This document shows, piece after piece, positions 1 through 8,188 of a stretch of DNA of 64,000 nucleotides. The stretch is from Cupriavidus basilensis (GTDB taxonomy: Bacteria > Pseudomonadota > Gammaproteobacteria > Burkholderiales > Burkholderiaceae). Each line of letters begins with the position of its first letter. Position 1 is the first letter of the stretch. The stretch spans positions 372,001 to 436,000 of the forward strand of contig NZ_BBQM01000016.1 in NCBI RefSeq assembly GCF_000876015.1. The letters are read 5' to 3'. Both the position numbers and the translations under genes were made by a program. Below the pieces are notes generated by a model. It was not told the DNA's origin. It saw only the letters and a list, made by a program, of their open reading frames with translations, and did not search any database.

Positions 1-391
1 GCACCTCGACGATGCGAAAGCGCCCCGGCGCGGCGGCGCCGCTCTGCAGCTCGACGTCCCACTCCGTGCCGCGGTAGCGCACCCGCGCGCGGCCGCCCTC
101 GCCCCAGGCCGGCACTTCCAGCTCCTGGCCGATGTCCGGGTTGACGTTGGGATCGCGCTCCGCCGCGTCGCGCCGCGTGCGGCCATAGCGGGAACGCCGC
201 AGCACCACGAAGCCGGCCAGCCCCACCAGCGCGGCGAGCACGGTCTGACTGGCGGGCCCGAGCCCGGCCAGCGCGCCCAGGCCGCCGGCGGCCGCGCCCA
301 GCGCCACCATCAGCAGGTACAAGGTGCCGAGCCCCAGTTCCGCGATCACCAGCACCGCGGCCAGCGCAAACCAGATGTAGTACGGCGCCAT
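1..391 (-). CDS. NfeD-like membrane protein (C-terminus cut by window edge)
   Basis: The first 130 residues are visible; the gene runs off the left edge. The start is the ATG at 391, giving MAPYYIWFALAAVLVIAEL. Residues about 5-75 are very hydrophobic and form two to three membrane segments, followed by an Arg/Asp-rich linker and the beginning of a small beta-barrel (GQELEVPAWGEGGRARVRYRG), which is the OB-like NfeD soluble domain. NfeD proteins usually partner with SPFH/stomatin proteins and may help organise the membrane; the partner would lie outside the window. A terminator at 443-480 separates it from ppsA. The family call rests on topology and the C-terminal domain. Confidence 0.75.
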   Translation of the reverse strand, partial: MAPYYIWFALAAVLVIAELGLGTLYLLMVALGAAAGGLGALAGLGPASQTVLAALVGLAGFVVLRRSRYGRTRRDAAERDPNVNPDIGQELEVPAWGEGGRARVRYRGTEWDVELQSGAAAPGRFRIVEV

Positions 392-442
392 CTCGCTCCC
401 CCTTGCCTGCCCGCCGCCACCGCGCGGGCGGGCGGACCCAAA

Positions 443-480
443 AATGAAAAACCCCCGCAGCGCCAGGGCGCCTGCGGGGG
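443..480 (-). terminator. Rho-independent terminator after ppsA
   Basis: CCCCCGCAG (452-460) pairs with CTGCGGGGG (472-480), with an additional inner CGCC/GGCG pairing. Read on the minus strand the stem is followed by TTTTTCATTTTT (440-451), a good U-tract. It lies 50 bp past the ppsA stop, so ppsA transcription should end here before the nfeD-like gene. Confidence 0.8.
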
Positions 481-532
481 TTCGGAACACCTGGCGCAGG
501 GCCGGTGTACCGCTATTGTGACGTCAAATGCC

Positions 533-2917
533 TCAGGAAGCCAGTTGCTTCCACGTATCGATCACCGAGTCGGGATTCAGCGAGATCGACTTGATGCCTT
601 CCTTGGCCAGCCACGCGGCGAAGTCCGGGTGGTCCGAAGGGCCCTGGCCGCAGATGCCGACGTACTTGTCCAGGCGCAGCGCCGTGGAGATCGCGCGCGA
701 CAGCATGAACTTGACGGCCGGGTCGCGCTCGTCGAAGTCCTTGGCCAGCAGCTCCATGCCGGAGTCGCGGTCCAGGCCCAGCGTGAGCTGGGTCAGGTCG
801 TTCGAGCCGATCGAGAAGCCGTCGAAGAACTGCAGGAATTCCTCGGCCAGGATGGCATTGGACGGCACTTCGCACATCATGATGATGCGCAGGCCGTTCT
901 CGCCGCGCTTCAGGCCGTGCTTGGCCAGCAGCTCGATGACCTTCTCGGCCTGGCCGAGCGTGCGCACGAACGGCACCATGATCTCGACGTTGGTCAGGCC
1001 CATGTCGTCGCGCACGCGCTTCATGGCCTTGCATTCCATCTCGAACGCTTCGGCGAAGTCGTCGGCGATGTAGCGCGAGGCGCCGCGGAAGCCCAGCATC
1101 GGGTTTTCCTCGTCCGGCTCGTAGCGCGAGCCGCCGATCAGCTTCTTGTACTCGTTGGACTTGAAGTCCGACAGGCGCACGATCACGGGCTTCGGATAGA
1201 ACGCCGCGCCGATGGTGGCGATGCCTTCGGCCAGCTTGTCCACGTAGAACGCGCGCGGGCTGGCGTGGCCGCGGGCCACGCTTTCCACGGCCTTCTTCAG
1301 GTCGGCGTCGACCTGCGGATAGTCGAGGATGGCCTTCGGGTGGACGCCGATGTTGTTGTTGATGATGAATTCGAGGCGCGCCAGGCCCACGCCCTGGTTC
1401 GGGATCTGGCAGAAGTCGAAGGCCAGTTGCGGGTTGCCGACGTTCATCATGATCTTGACGTCGATCTCCGGCATTTCGCCGCGCTGCACTTCGGTGACTT
1501 CGGTCTCGAGCAGGCCGTCGTAGATGCGGCCTTCGTCGCCCTCGGCGCACGACACCGTGACCAGCGTGCCGTCCTTGAGCAGGTCGGTGGCGTCGCCGCA
1601 GCCGACCACGGCCGGCACGCCCAGCTCGCGCGCGATGATGGCGGCGTGGCAGGTGCGGCCGCCGCGGTTGGTGACGATGGCGGCGGCGCGCTTCATCACC
1701 GGCTCCCAGTTGGGATCGGTCATGTCGGCGACCAGCACGTCGCCGGGCTGCACGCGCTCCATCTCGGCCGGGTCGTTAATCACGCGCACGCGGCCGGTGC
1801 CGATCTTCTGGCCGATCGCGCGGCCGCTGGTCAGCACGGGCGCGGTGCCCTTGAGCTTGAAGCGCTGCTCGGCCTTGCCGACGGACTGGCTCTTCACGGT
1901 CTCGGGGCGCGCCTGCAGGATGTAGATCTTGCCGTCGCGGCCGTCCTTACCCCATTCGATGTCCATCGGGCGGCCGTAGTGCTTCTCGATGATGACGGCG
2001 TACTTGGCCAGCTCGGCCACGTCGGCATCGGTGATCGAGTAGCGGTTGCGCAGCTCGATGGGCACGTCCACGGTCTTCACGCGGCCGGCTTCGCCGGGCG
2101 CGGTGAATTCCATCTTGATCAGCTTGGAGCCGATCGAGCGGCGGATGATCGGGTACTTGCCGGCCTGCAGCGTCGGCTTGAAGACGTAGAACTCGTCCGG
2201 GTTGACCGCGCCCTGCACCACCGTTTCGCCGAGGCCGTAGCTGGAGGTGATGAAGACCACTTCCTGGAAGCCGGACTCGGTGTCGATGGTGAACATCACG
2301 CCCGAGGCGCCCACGTCCGAGCGCACCATGCGCTGCACGCCGGCCGACAGCGCCACCACGTCATGGGCGAAGCCCTTGTGCACGCGGTAGGAGATGGCGC
2401 GGTCGTTGTACAGCGAGGCGAACACGTGGCGGATCTTGTCCAGCACGTCGTCGATGCCGCTGACGTTGAGGTAGGACTCCTGCTGGCCGGCGAACGAGGC
2501 GTCGGGCAGGTCTTCGGCGGTGGCCGACGAGCGCACCGCGAACGAGGCCTCGGCGCCTTCGCGCTCGGCCGCGCGCGCGTAGAACTCGCGGATTTCCTGC
2601 TCGAGGCGGGGCTGGAACGGGGCCTTGGCGACCCAGTCGCGGATCTCGGCGCCGGCCTCGGCCAGCGCCTTGACGTCGTCGACGTCGAGCGCCTTGAGGC
2701 GCTCGGAGATGCGCTGGGTCAGGTTGTTGTGGGTGAGGAAGTCGCGGAACGCGAGCGAGGTGGTCGCAAAGCCGCCGGGAACGCGCACGCCGGCCTCGGC
2801 CAGCTGGGAGATCATCTCGCCGAGCGACGAGTTCTTGCCCCCCACGGTTTCCACATCTTCCTTGCGCAACTGCTCGAACGGCAGCACGTAGGCGCCGTCA
2901 ATTGCCGGGTTGTTCAT
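533..2917 (-). CDS. ppsA: Phosphoenolpyruvate synthase
   Basis: Converts pyruvate + ATP + water to PEP + AMP + phosphate, the entry step of gluconeogenesis from pyruvate and lactate. The protein is 794 residues from the ATG at 2917 (MNNPAIDGAYVLPFEQL), the usual size. An upstream in-frame extension to 3076 lacks family similarity and was rejected; GAGG lies just before the chosen ATG. Domains in order: N-terminal ATP-grasp pyruvate-binding domain (GGKNSSLGEM near residue 26), central swivelling domain with the phosphorylated His in GGRTCHAAIIARELG, and C-terminal PEP-utilising barrel (GSNDLTQLTLGLDRD and CGQGPSDHPDFA). Divergent from ppsR, its dedicated regulator, and followed by a strong terminator. 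Confidence 0.97.
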   Translation of the reverse strand: MNNPAIDGAYVLPFEQLRKEDVETVGGKNSSLGEMISQLAEAGVRVPGGFATTSLAFRDFLTHNNLTQRISERLKALDVDDVKALAEAGAEIRDWVAKAPFQPRLEQEIREFYARAAEREGAEASFAVRSSATAEDLPDASFAGQQESYLNVSGIDDVLDKIRHVFASLYNDRAISYRVHKGFAHDVVALSAGVQRMVRSDVGASGVMFTIDTESGFQEVVFITSSYGLGETVVQGAVNPDEFYVFKPTLQAGKYPIIRRSIGSKLIKMEFTAPGEAGRVKTVDVPIELRNRYSITDADVAELAKYAVIIEKHYGRPMDIEWGKDGRDGKIYILQARPETVKSQSVGKAEQRFKLKGTAPVLTSGRAIGQKIGTGRVRVINDPAEMERVQPGDVLVADMTDPNWEPVMKRAAAIVTNRGGRTCHAAIIARELGVPAVVGCGDATDLLKDGTLVTVSCAEGDEGRIYDGLLETEVTEVQRGEMPEIDVKIMMNVGNPQLAFDFCQIPNQGVGLARLEFIINNNIGVHPKAILDYPQVDADLKKAVESVARGHASPRAFYVDKLAEGIATIGAAFYPKPVIVRLSDFKSNEYKKLIGGSRYEPDEENPMLGFRGASRYIADDFAEAFEMECKAMKRVRDDMGLTNVEIMVPFVRTLGQAEKVIELLAKHGLKRGENGLRIIMMCEVPSNAILAEEFLQFFDGFSIGSNDLTQLTLGLDRDSGMELLAKDFDERDPAVKFMLSRAISTALRLDKYVGICGQGPSDHPDFAAWLAKEGIKSISLNPDSVIDTWKQLAS

Positions 2918-3065
2918 AAAAGCCTCAAAAACAAAGTAAGAAACTTGTTGCTGACGCCCGGAATCTTGTTGGAGTTCTGCTACCGGACGGATCGCTTGGC
3001 TAAACAGTCCCGCGCATTCCCACGCTGGTGGGGACCGGAGTTCGACCGTGATTGCTGCAGCGCAC

Positions 3066-3077
3066 ATTGTCGACAAT
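3066..3077. promoter_or_regulatory. 12-bp perfect palindrome in the ppsA/ppsR divergent region
   Basis: ATTGTCGACAAT is a perfect 12-bp dyad about 150 bp upstream of ppsA and 120 bp upstream of ppsR. It could be an operator for a dimeric regulator; no family can be assigned from sequence alone. Confidence 0.3.
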
Positions 3078-3114
3078 CCGGGGCCGGATCGTTCTCCCGA
3101 CAGCGTTGGCGGAA

Positions 3115-3143
3115 TTGCTTAGCGAAAAGATCGCCGCTATTCT
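3115..3143 (+). promoter_or_regulatory. Candidate sigma-70 promoter of ppsR
   Basis: TTGCTT (3115-3120) and TATTCT (3138-3143) are separated by exactly 17 bp, giving an expected start near 3150 and a leader of about 47 nt to the ppsR ATG. Confidence 0.45.
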
Positions 3144-3196
3144 ACCGTGCCGCACCGCACTTTCGCGGCGCACGGTTTCAAAAAAATTGTCCATAC

Positions 3197-4090
3197 ATGT
3201 CCCAGCCCGCCGCTCCCGCCGCGCCCCTTGAGCCGCTGCAACCCCAGGTACCGCGCAACGAGGAGCGCCCCGCCGTGCGCACCGTTTTCATCGTCTCGGA
3301 CGGCACCGGCATCACCGCGGAAACCTTCAGCCACTCCATCCTGGCACAGTTCGAGATGCGTTTCCGCAAGGTGCGCATGCCGTTCGTCGACACCCCGGAG
3401 AAGGCACATATCGCGGTCGGCAAGATCAACGAGGCCTTCTACGCCGAGGGCGTGCCGCCCATCGTCTTCACCACCCTGGTCAACCAGGAGTCGAACAAGG
3501 CGATCCGCCGCGCCAAGGCCATGATCCTGGACATGTTCCAGACCTTCATCGAGCCGCTGGAAAAGGAACTGGGACTGAAGTCCACGCACGCCATCGGCCG
3601 CTTCCACCAGAACGCCGACACCGAGGCCTACCAGAACCGCATCGAGGCGATCAATTTCTCGCTCGCGCACGACGACGGCCAGTCGCACAAGAACCTGGCC
3701 GAGGCCGACGTGATCCTGGTCGGCGTGTCGCGCAGCGGCAAGACCCCGACCAGCCTCTACCTGGCGATGCAGTACGGGCTCAAGGCCGCCAACTACCCGC
3801 TGATCCCCGACGACTTCGAGCGCGGCAAGCTGCCCACCGCGCTGTACCAGTTCAAGCAGAAGATCTTCGGCCTGTCGATCAACCCGCAGCGCCTGGCCGA
3901 GATCCGCAACGAGCGCCGCCCCGGCAGCAAATACGCCGCGCTGGAGAACTGCCGCTACGAGGTCAACGAAGCCGAGGGCATGATGCGCCGCGAAGGCATC
4001 AAGTGGCTGTCCTCCACCCACAAGTCGATCGAGGAGATCGCCACCACGATCCTGCAGGAGATCAAGGTGGAGCGGGACAGCAATTATTGA
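3197..4090 (+). CDS. ppsR: PEP synthase regulatory protein (bifunctional kinase/pyrophosphorylase)
   Basis: DUF299/PSRP protein. By family it inactivates PEP synthase by ADP-dependent phosphorylation of a Thr in the active site and reactivates it by Pi-dependent dephosphorylation. 297 residues from ATG 3197 (MSQPAAPAAPLEPLQ), slightly longer at the N-terminus than the E. coli protein. The core starts with RTVFIVSDGTGITAE; the nucleotide-binding P-loop is GVSRSGKTPTSLYLAMQYG; the C-terminal RRPGSKYA and STHKSIEEIA segments are conserved. The open frame extends about 2.7 kb upstream, but that part only mirrors ppsA on the other strand. Divergent from its target ppsA and convergent with the trmH-family gene. 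Confidence 0.95.
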   Translation: MSQPAAPAAPLEPLQPQVPRNEERPAVRTVFIVSDGTGITAETFSHSILAQFEMRFRKVRMPFVDTPEKAHIAVGKINEAFYAEGVPPIVFTTLVNQESNKAIRRAKAMILDMFQTFIEPLEKELGLKSTHAIGRFHQNADTEAYQNRIEAINFSLAHDDGQSHKNLAEADVILVGVSRSGKTPTSLYLAMQYGLKAANYPLIPDDFERGKLPTALYQFKQKIFGLSINPQRLAEIRNERRPGSKYAALENCRYEVNEAEGMMRREGIKWLSSTHKSIEEIATTILQEIKVERDSNY

Positions 4091-4111
4091 GGCGCGGCGC
4101 GCCGGCGCCCG

Positions 4112-4894
4112 TCAGCCCGCTCGCCGCTGCCGCACCGCCTCGAACAGGCAGATGGCCGTGGCCGCCGCCACGTTGAGCGACTCTAGGCCGCCGGGCTGCG
4201 GGATGCCCACGGTGCGGTCGACCCGCTCCATCCACTCGCGGCTCACGCCGCTGCCCTCGTTGCCGACCACCCACGCGACCGGCGCGCGCAGGTCAGTGTC
4301 GAACACGTCCGCCTGCGCATGCGAGGAAGTCGCCAGCAGCGGCACCACCAGGCGCGGCGCCAGCATGTCGAAGGTGCAGTGCTCGACGATGTTGAGGTGG
4401 AAATTGGCGCCCATCGCAGCGCGCAGGGTCTTGGTGGACCACGCGAAGGCGCTGCCGGTGACGAGGAACGCATGGCCGATGCCGGCCGCGGCGGCGCTGC
4501 GCAGGATCGAGCCGACGTTGCCGGCATCCTGCACGCCGTCGAGGATGATGCAGTCGGTGTCGATGCGCGACGGCAGGTGCCCGGACGGAGTCTCGATCAC
4601 CAGCATCAGGTCGATGCCGTTGACCACGCCGGCGACCTGCGCGAACAGCGCGTCGGACAGCAGCACCACGCGCTCGGAGGCGATCTGCGCCAGCAGCGGC
4701 GCCACCTCGGCGTGGTCGTAGTGCCGCTCCGACACCACGCATTGCACCGGCTGGCCCAGCGCGGCCAGGTAGGCCTGCGCCAGGTGCACGCCGTCGAGCA
4801 CGGACTGGCCCGCCTTGCGGCGCGCATGCGTCGAGGTGGTCAGCGCCTTCAGGTGCTTGAACAGCGCGTTCTCGCGCGAGGTGACGTGCTTCAC
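4112..4894 (-). CDS. TrmH/SpoU-family RNA 2'-O-methyltransferase
   Basis: SPOUT-class enzyme expected to methylate a ribose 2'-OH in rRNA or tRNA with S-adenosylmethionine. 260 residues, starting at the GTG at 4894 whose GTGA overlaps the rnhB stop. The N-terminal substrate-binding domain is about residues 1-100 (VTSRENALFKHLKAL, LDGVHLAQAYLAALG). The C-terminal trefoil-knot domain carries the three SpoU motifs: DGVQDAGNVGSILRSAAAAG, VVGNEGSGVS and IPQPGGLESLNVAAATAI. Last gene of the long minus-strand cluster. The exact RNA target is not evident; the size resembles RlmB-like and TsnR-like members. Confidence 0.9.
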   Translation of the reverse strand: MKHVTSRENALFKHLKALTTSTHARRKAGQSVLDGVHLAQAYLAALGQPVQCVVSERHYDHAEVAPLLAQIASERVVLLSDALFAQVAGVVNGIDLMLVIETPSGHLPSRIDTDCIILDGVQDAGNVGSILRSAAAAGIGHAFLVTGSAFAWSTKTLRAAMGANFHLNIVEHCTFDMLAPRLVVPLLATSSHAQADVFDTDLRAPVAWVVGNEGSGVSREWMERVDRTVGIPQPGGLESLNVAAATAICLFEAVRQRRAG

Positions 4895-5592
4895 GATGCC
4901 TGCTCCGCCGATGCGCCCCTTGCCGGCACGGGCGCCGGCGCGATGCGCCCGAGCGCGATCGCCTCGCGCACCGGCGCGAACGAGCGCCGGTGGTGCGGCG
5001 TGGCGCCGAACTCGGCCAGCGCGGCGAGGTGCTGCGGCGTGCCGTAGCCGGCGTGCGCGTCGAAGCCGTACTGCGGGTACGCGGCATGCAGCGTCAGCAG
5101 TTCGCGGTCGCGCGCCACCTTGGCCAGGATCGACGCGGCCGAGATCGCCTGCACCTTGGCATCGCCCTTGACGATGGCCTCCACCGCGAAGCGCACCTGC
5201 GGGCAGCGGTTGCCGTCGACCTGCACTAGGTCCGGCTCCAGCCCGGCGTCGGCCAGCCCGTGCACCGCGCGCTGCATGGCCAGCATGGTGGCGTGCAGGA
5301 TGTTGATGGTGTCGATCTCTTCCACCGTGGCGAAGGCGATGTGCCAGCCCAGCGCGCGCTCGCGGATCTCGTCGAACAGCACCTCGCGGCGGCGCGCGGT
5401 CAGCACCTTGGAATCGGCCAGGCCCTTGATGGGCCGTGCCGGGTCGAGCACCACCGCCGCGGCATAGACCGGGCCGGCCAGCGGTCCCCTGCCCGCCTCG
5501 TCCACGCCGCACAGGCAGCGCGCGCGGGCCGCGCTGGCGGTCAGCTCGAAGCCGAGCTGGGCCTCGTCCGGGGTCGTCTTGCGGCGCGCCAT
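4891..5592 (-). CDS. rnhB: Ribonuclease HII
   Basis: Removes RNA from RNA-DNA hybrids and misincorporated ribonucleotides from DNA. 233 residues from ATG 5592 (MARRKTTPDEAQLGFE). The catalytic acidic motif is GVDEAGRGPLAGPVYAAAV; a further acidic cluster lies in LVQVDGNRCP, and SAASILAKVARD is the conserved RNase HII helix. Its ATG overlaps the lpxB TAA by one base (TAATG), and its stop overlaps the next gene by four bases, so lpxB-rnhB-trmH are translationally coupled. The C-terminal 20 residues (APAPVPARGASAEQAS) are a low-complexity tail. Confidence 0.96.
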   Translation of the reverse strand: MARRKTTPDEAQLGFELTASAARARCLCGVDEAGRGPLAGPVYAAAVVLDPARPIKGLADSKVLTARRREVLFDEIRERALGWHIAFATVEEIDTINILHATMLAMQRAVHGLADAGLEPDLVQVDGNRCPQVRFAVEAIVKGDAKVQAISAASILAKVARDRELLTLHAAYPQYGFDAHAGYGTPQHLAALAEFGATPHHRRSFAPVREAIALGRIAPAPVPARGASAEQAS

Positions 5593-6803
5593 TACACGCC
5601 CCTCCGCTGGCGGATCAGGTCCGCGACCACGGCCGAGGCGATCTCGGCGGTATTGCGCTTGAGCGTCTGGTGCATCTGGGTGAAATGTTCGCGCAGGAAC
5701 GCGGTATTGCCTTCGTCGTTGAGCTGCAGCAGCGTCTCGCGCGCCAGCGCCTCGGGCGTGGCGTCGTCCTGCAGCAGCTCGGGCACGACGAAGCGCCCCG
5801 ACAGGATGTTGGGCAGGCCCACGTAGGGCAAATAGCCCTGTCGCTTCATGATCTGCGCGGTCAGCCAGGGCACCTTGTAGGAGATCACCATCGGCTTCTT
5901 GTACAGCGCCGCCTCCAGCGTGGCGGTGCCGCTGGCCAGCAGGATCACGTCGGCCGCCTCCATCGCCAGGTGCGACTGGCCGTCGACGATGGTCAGCGGG
6001 ATCTGCGGATGCTGCCGGTGCAGGTTTTCCACGGCCTCGCGCAGCGCGGGGCTGGCCGCGGGCAGCACGAAGACGAGGTTGCCGTCCATGCTGTGCATGC
6101 GCGCCATCGCGCCGAAGAAGGTCGGGCCGAGGTTGCGCACCTCGGACTGCCGGCTGCCCGGCAGCACCGCCACCACGCGGCTGCCGGCCGGCAGGCCGAG
6201 CCGGGCGCGCGCGCCCTCGCTGTCCGGCACCATCGGGATCACGTCGGCCAGCGGGTGGCCGACGTAGGTCGCGGGAATGCCGGCCCGCGTGTAGATCTCG
6301 GGCTCGAACGGGAACAGGCACAGGATGTGGTCCACCGCGCGCGCGATGGTGCGGATGCGCCCGCCGCGCCAGGCCCAGATCGAGGGGCTGACGAAGTGCA
6401 CCACGGGAATGCCGGCGCGGCGCAGCGGCACTTCCAGGCCGAAGTTGAAATCGGGCGCGTCGACGCCGATGAAGCACAGCGGCGGCCTTGCCAGCAGCGA
6501 CTCGCGGATGGCGCGGCGCGTGGCCAGGATCTCGCGCAGCGAGCCCAGCACCTCCACGTAGCCGTTGACCGACAGCGTGTCCATCGGCCACTGCGACTCG
6601 AACCCCTGCGCCATCATGCGCGCGCCGCCGATGCCGGCGTAGCGCACGGTGTCGGCCAGGCGCGCCTTCAGGCCGCCCATCAGCAGCGAAGCCAGCAGGT
6701 CGCCGGAATTCTCGCCGGCCACCATCGCGATGGTGCCGCGCGCATCCGCCGCGCCTGCTGCGCGCGGCGCGCCGTCCGGGGCCGGCAGGACACCGTCGAC
6801 CAT
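5592..6803 (-). CDS. lpxB: Lipid-A-disaccharide synthase
   Basis: Glycosyltransferase that joins UDP-2,3-diacylglucosamine and lipid X into the beta-1,6-linked lipid A disaccharide on the inner face of the cytoplasmic membrane. 403 residues from ATG 6803. The first 25 residues are a variable lead; conserved blocks are VAGENSGDLLASLLM, FVSPSIWAWRGGR, VLPGSRQSEVRNL and LASGTATLEAALYKKPMV. It follows lpxA by 14 bp and overlaps rnhB by 1 bp. Genes lpxD, fabZ, lpxA and lpxB lie consecutively, supplying successive lipid A steps. Confidence 0.97.
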   Translation of the reverse strand: MVDGVLPAPDGAPRAAGAADARGTIAMVAGENSGDLLASLLMGGLKARLADTVRYAGIGGARMMAQGFESQWPMDTLSVNGYVEVLGSLREILATRRAIRESLLARPPLCFIGVDAPDFNFGLEVPLRRAGIPVVHFVSPSIWAWRGGRIRTIARAVDHILCLFPFEPEIYTRAGIPATYVGHPLADVIPMVPDSEGARARLGLPAGSRVVAVLPGSRQSEVRNLGPTFFGAMARMHSMDGNLVFVLPAASPALREAVENLHRQHPQIPLTIVDGQSHLAMEAADVILLASGTATLEAALYKKPMVISYKVPWLTAQIMKRQGYLPYVGLPNILSGRFVVPELLQDDATPEALARETLLQLNDEGNTAFLREHFTQMHQTLKRNTAEIASAVVADLIRQRRGV

Positions 6804-6817
6804 GGCGTGGTGCGGCT

Positions 6818-7621
6818 TCAGCGCACGATGCCGCGCTGGGTGGCGGCAATGAAGTCGAGGAAGCCCTGCAGCGGCGTGCTGGCGCTGCCGTCCGACTGGG
6901 CGATCAGTTGCGCGATCTCGCCGCGCGCGGCCTCGAAGCTCAGGTCCGACTTGTAGAGCACCTTGTAGGCCTGGCGCAGCGCGGCGATCTGCGCGGCGTC
7001 GAAGCCGCGGCGGCGCATGCCTTCGACATTGATGCCGTGCGGCGTGGCCTTGTTGCCGCCCTTGTCGCCGGCGGCGATCACGAACGGCGGCAGGTCCTGC
7101 ACCAGCGCCGAGGCGCCGCCCAGCATGGCATGGGCGCCGATGCGCACGAACTGGTGCACGCCGCTCATGCCGCCGAGGATGGCCCAGTCGCCCACCTGCA
7201 CGTGGCCGGCGATCTGCGCGTTGCTCGAGAACACCGTGTGGTTGCCCACGCGGCAGTCGTGCGCGATATGCACGTAGGCCATGATCCAGTTGTCGTCGCC
7301 GATGCTGGTCACGCCGCGGTCCTGCACCGTGCCGGTGTGGATGGTGGTGAATTCGCGGATGGTGTTGCGGTCGCCGATCTCGAGCCGGGTCGGCTCGTTG
7401 CGGTACTTCATGTCCTGCGGCATGCCGCCTACCGAGGCATACGGCCCGATGCGATTGTCCGCGCCCACCGTGGTGTGGCCTTCGATGGTGGTGTGCGCGC
7501 CCACCTGGGTGCCGCTGCCGAGACGCACGTTGGGACCAATGATCGAGAACGGCCCGACGGTCACGTCGGTGGCGAGCTCGGCCTTGGGGTCGACCAGTGC
7601 GCTGGGATGGATTTGCGTCAT
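6818..7621 (-). CDS. lpxA: Acyl-[ACP]-UDP-N-acetylglucosamine O-acyltransferase
   Basis: First step of lipid A synthesis: transfers a 3-hydroxyacyl chain from ACP to the 3-OH of UDP-GlcNAc. 267 residues, normal length. The N-terminal two thirds are hexapeptide repeats of a left-handed beta helix (HPSALVDPKAEL, VTVGPFSIIGPNVRLG), with the catalytic His in MAYVHIAHDCRVGNH. The C-terminal helical domain follows NVEGMRRRGFD. A strong hairpin lies in the 117-bp gap from fabZ (7708-7729). Its ATG at 7621 gives MTQIHPSALVDP. Confidence 0.97.
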   Translation of the reverse strand: MTQIHPSALVDPKAELATDVTVGPFSIIGPNVRLGSGTQVGAHTTIEGHTTVGADNRIGPYASVGGMPQDMKYRNEPTRLEIGDRNTIREFTTIHTGTVQDRGVTSIGDDNWIMAYVHIAHDCRVGNHTVFSSNAQIAGHVQVGDWAILGGMSGVHQFVRIGAHAMLGGASALVQDLPPFVIAAGDKGGNKATPHGINVEGMRRRGFDAAQIAALRQAYKVLYKSDLSFEAARGEIAQLIAQSDGSASTPLQGFLDFIAATQRGIVR

Positions 7622-7707
7622 GCGTCCTGTCCTATGGTCTGAGTGGGAGAGATGGAACGGTCAAGGCCGGTGCCGGGACTGCCCGGCGGCGCCGGACGGC
7701 GCGCGCT

Positions 7708-7729
7708 GCCGGGGCGCGGGCGCCCCGGC
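7708..7729. repeat. Strong GC hairpin between fabZ and lpxA
   Basis: GCCGGGGCGC (7708-7717), a GG loop, and GCGCCCCGGC (7720-7729) form a perfect 10-bp inverted repeat. No U-tract follows on either strand, so this looks like an mRNA processing or stability element, or an attenuator, rather than an efficient terminator. Confidence 0.5.
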
Positions 7730-7738
7730 GAGGCGCGA

Positions 7739-8188
7739 TCACTCGGCCTGCTTGACGGTACACATCAGCTCAGCTTCGCAAGCCACCTTGTCGTCCACGG
7801 TGGCGAACGCCTTGAACTTCCAGATGCCGCGGATGTAGCGCTCCACCGACACGTTCATGTGCAACTGGTCGCCCGGCGTCACCACCTGCTTGAAGCGGGC
7901 GCCGTCGATGCCGACGAAGTAGTACAGCGCGCCTTCCTTGCGCTCCATCTCGGCGCCGAAGGTCAGCAGGCCGGCCGACTGCGCCAGCGCCTCCAGGATC
8001 ATCACGCCCGGCATCACGGGATGGCCGGGGAAATGGCCCTGGAAATAGGGTTCGTTGATCGTGACGTTCTTGAGCGTCTTGATGCGCTTCTGCGGCTCGA
8101 GCTCGAGCACGCGGTCCACCAGCAGGAACGGGTAGCGATGCGGCAGCAGCTTGAGGATCTTCTGGATATCGATGTCGGCTGCGGTCAT
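7739..8188 (-). CDS. fabZ: 3-hydroxyacyl-[ACP] dehydratase
   Basis: Dehydrates 3-hydroxyacyl-ACP to trans-2-enoyl-ACP in fatty acid elongation, competing with LpxA/LpxD for the same 3-hydroxyacyl-ACP pool. 149 residues from ATG 8188 (MTAADIDIQKILKLLPHRYP). This ATG overlaps the lpxD stop as ATGA, and the longer frame upstream has no family similarity. Hot-dog fold; the catalytic His and Glu lie in FQGHFPGHPVMPGVMILEALAQ. Translational coupling with lpxD suggests balanced output of membrane lipid and lipid A precursors. Confidence 0.97.
   Translation of the reverse strand: MTAADIDIQKILKLLPHRYPFLLVDRVLELEPQKRIKTLKNVTINEPYFQGHFPGHPVMPGVMILEALAQSAGLLTFGAEMERKEGALYYFVGIDGARFKQVVTPGDQLHMNVSVERYIRGIWKFKAFATVDDKVACEAELMCTVKQAE

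Noticed and set aside
518..3196. Very long plus-strand open frame upstream of ppsR
   Set aside because: It is the complement of ppsA; its translation is dominated by Val, Ala, His and Gly typical of antisense frames in high-GC DNA, and ppsR starts at 3197.
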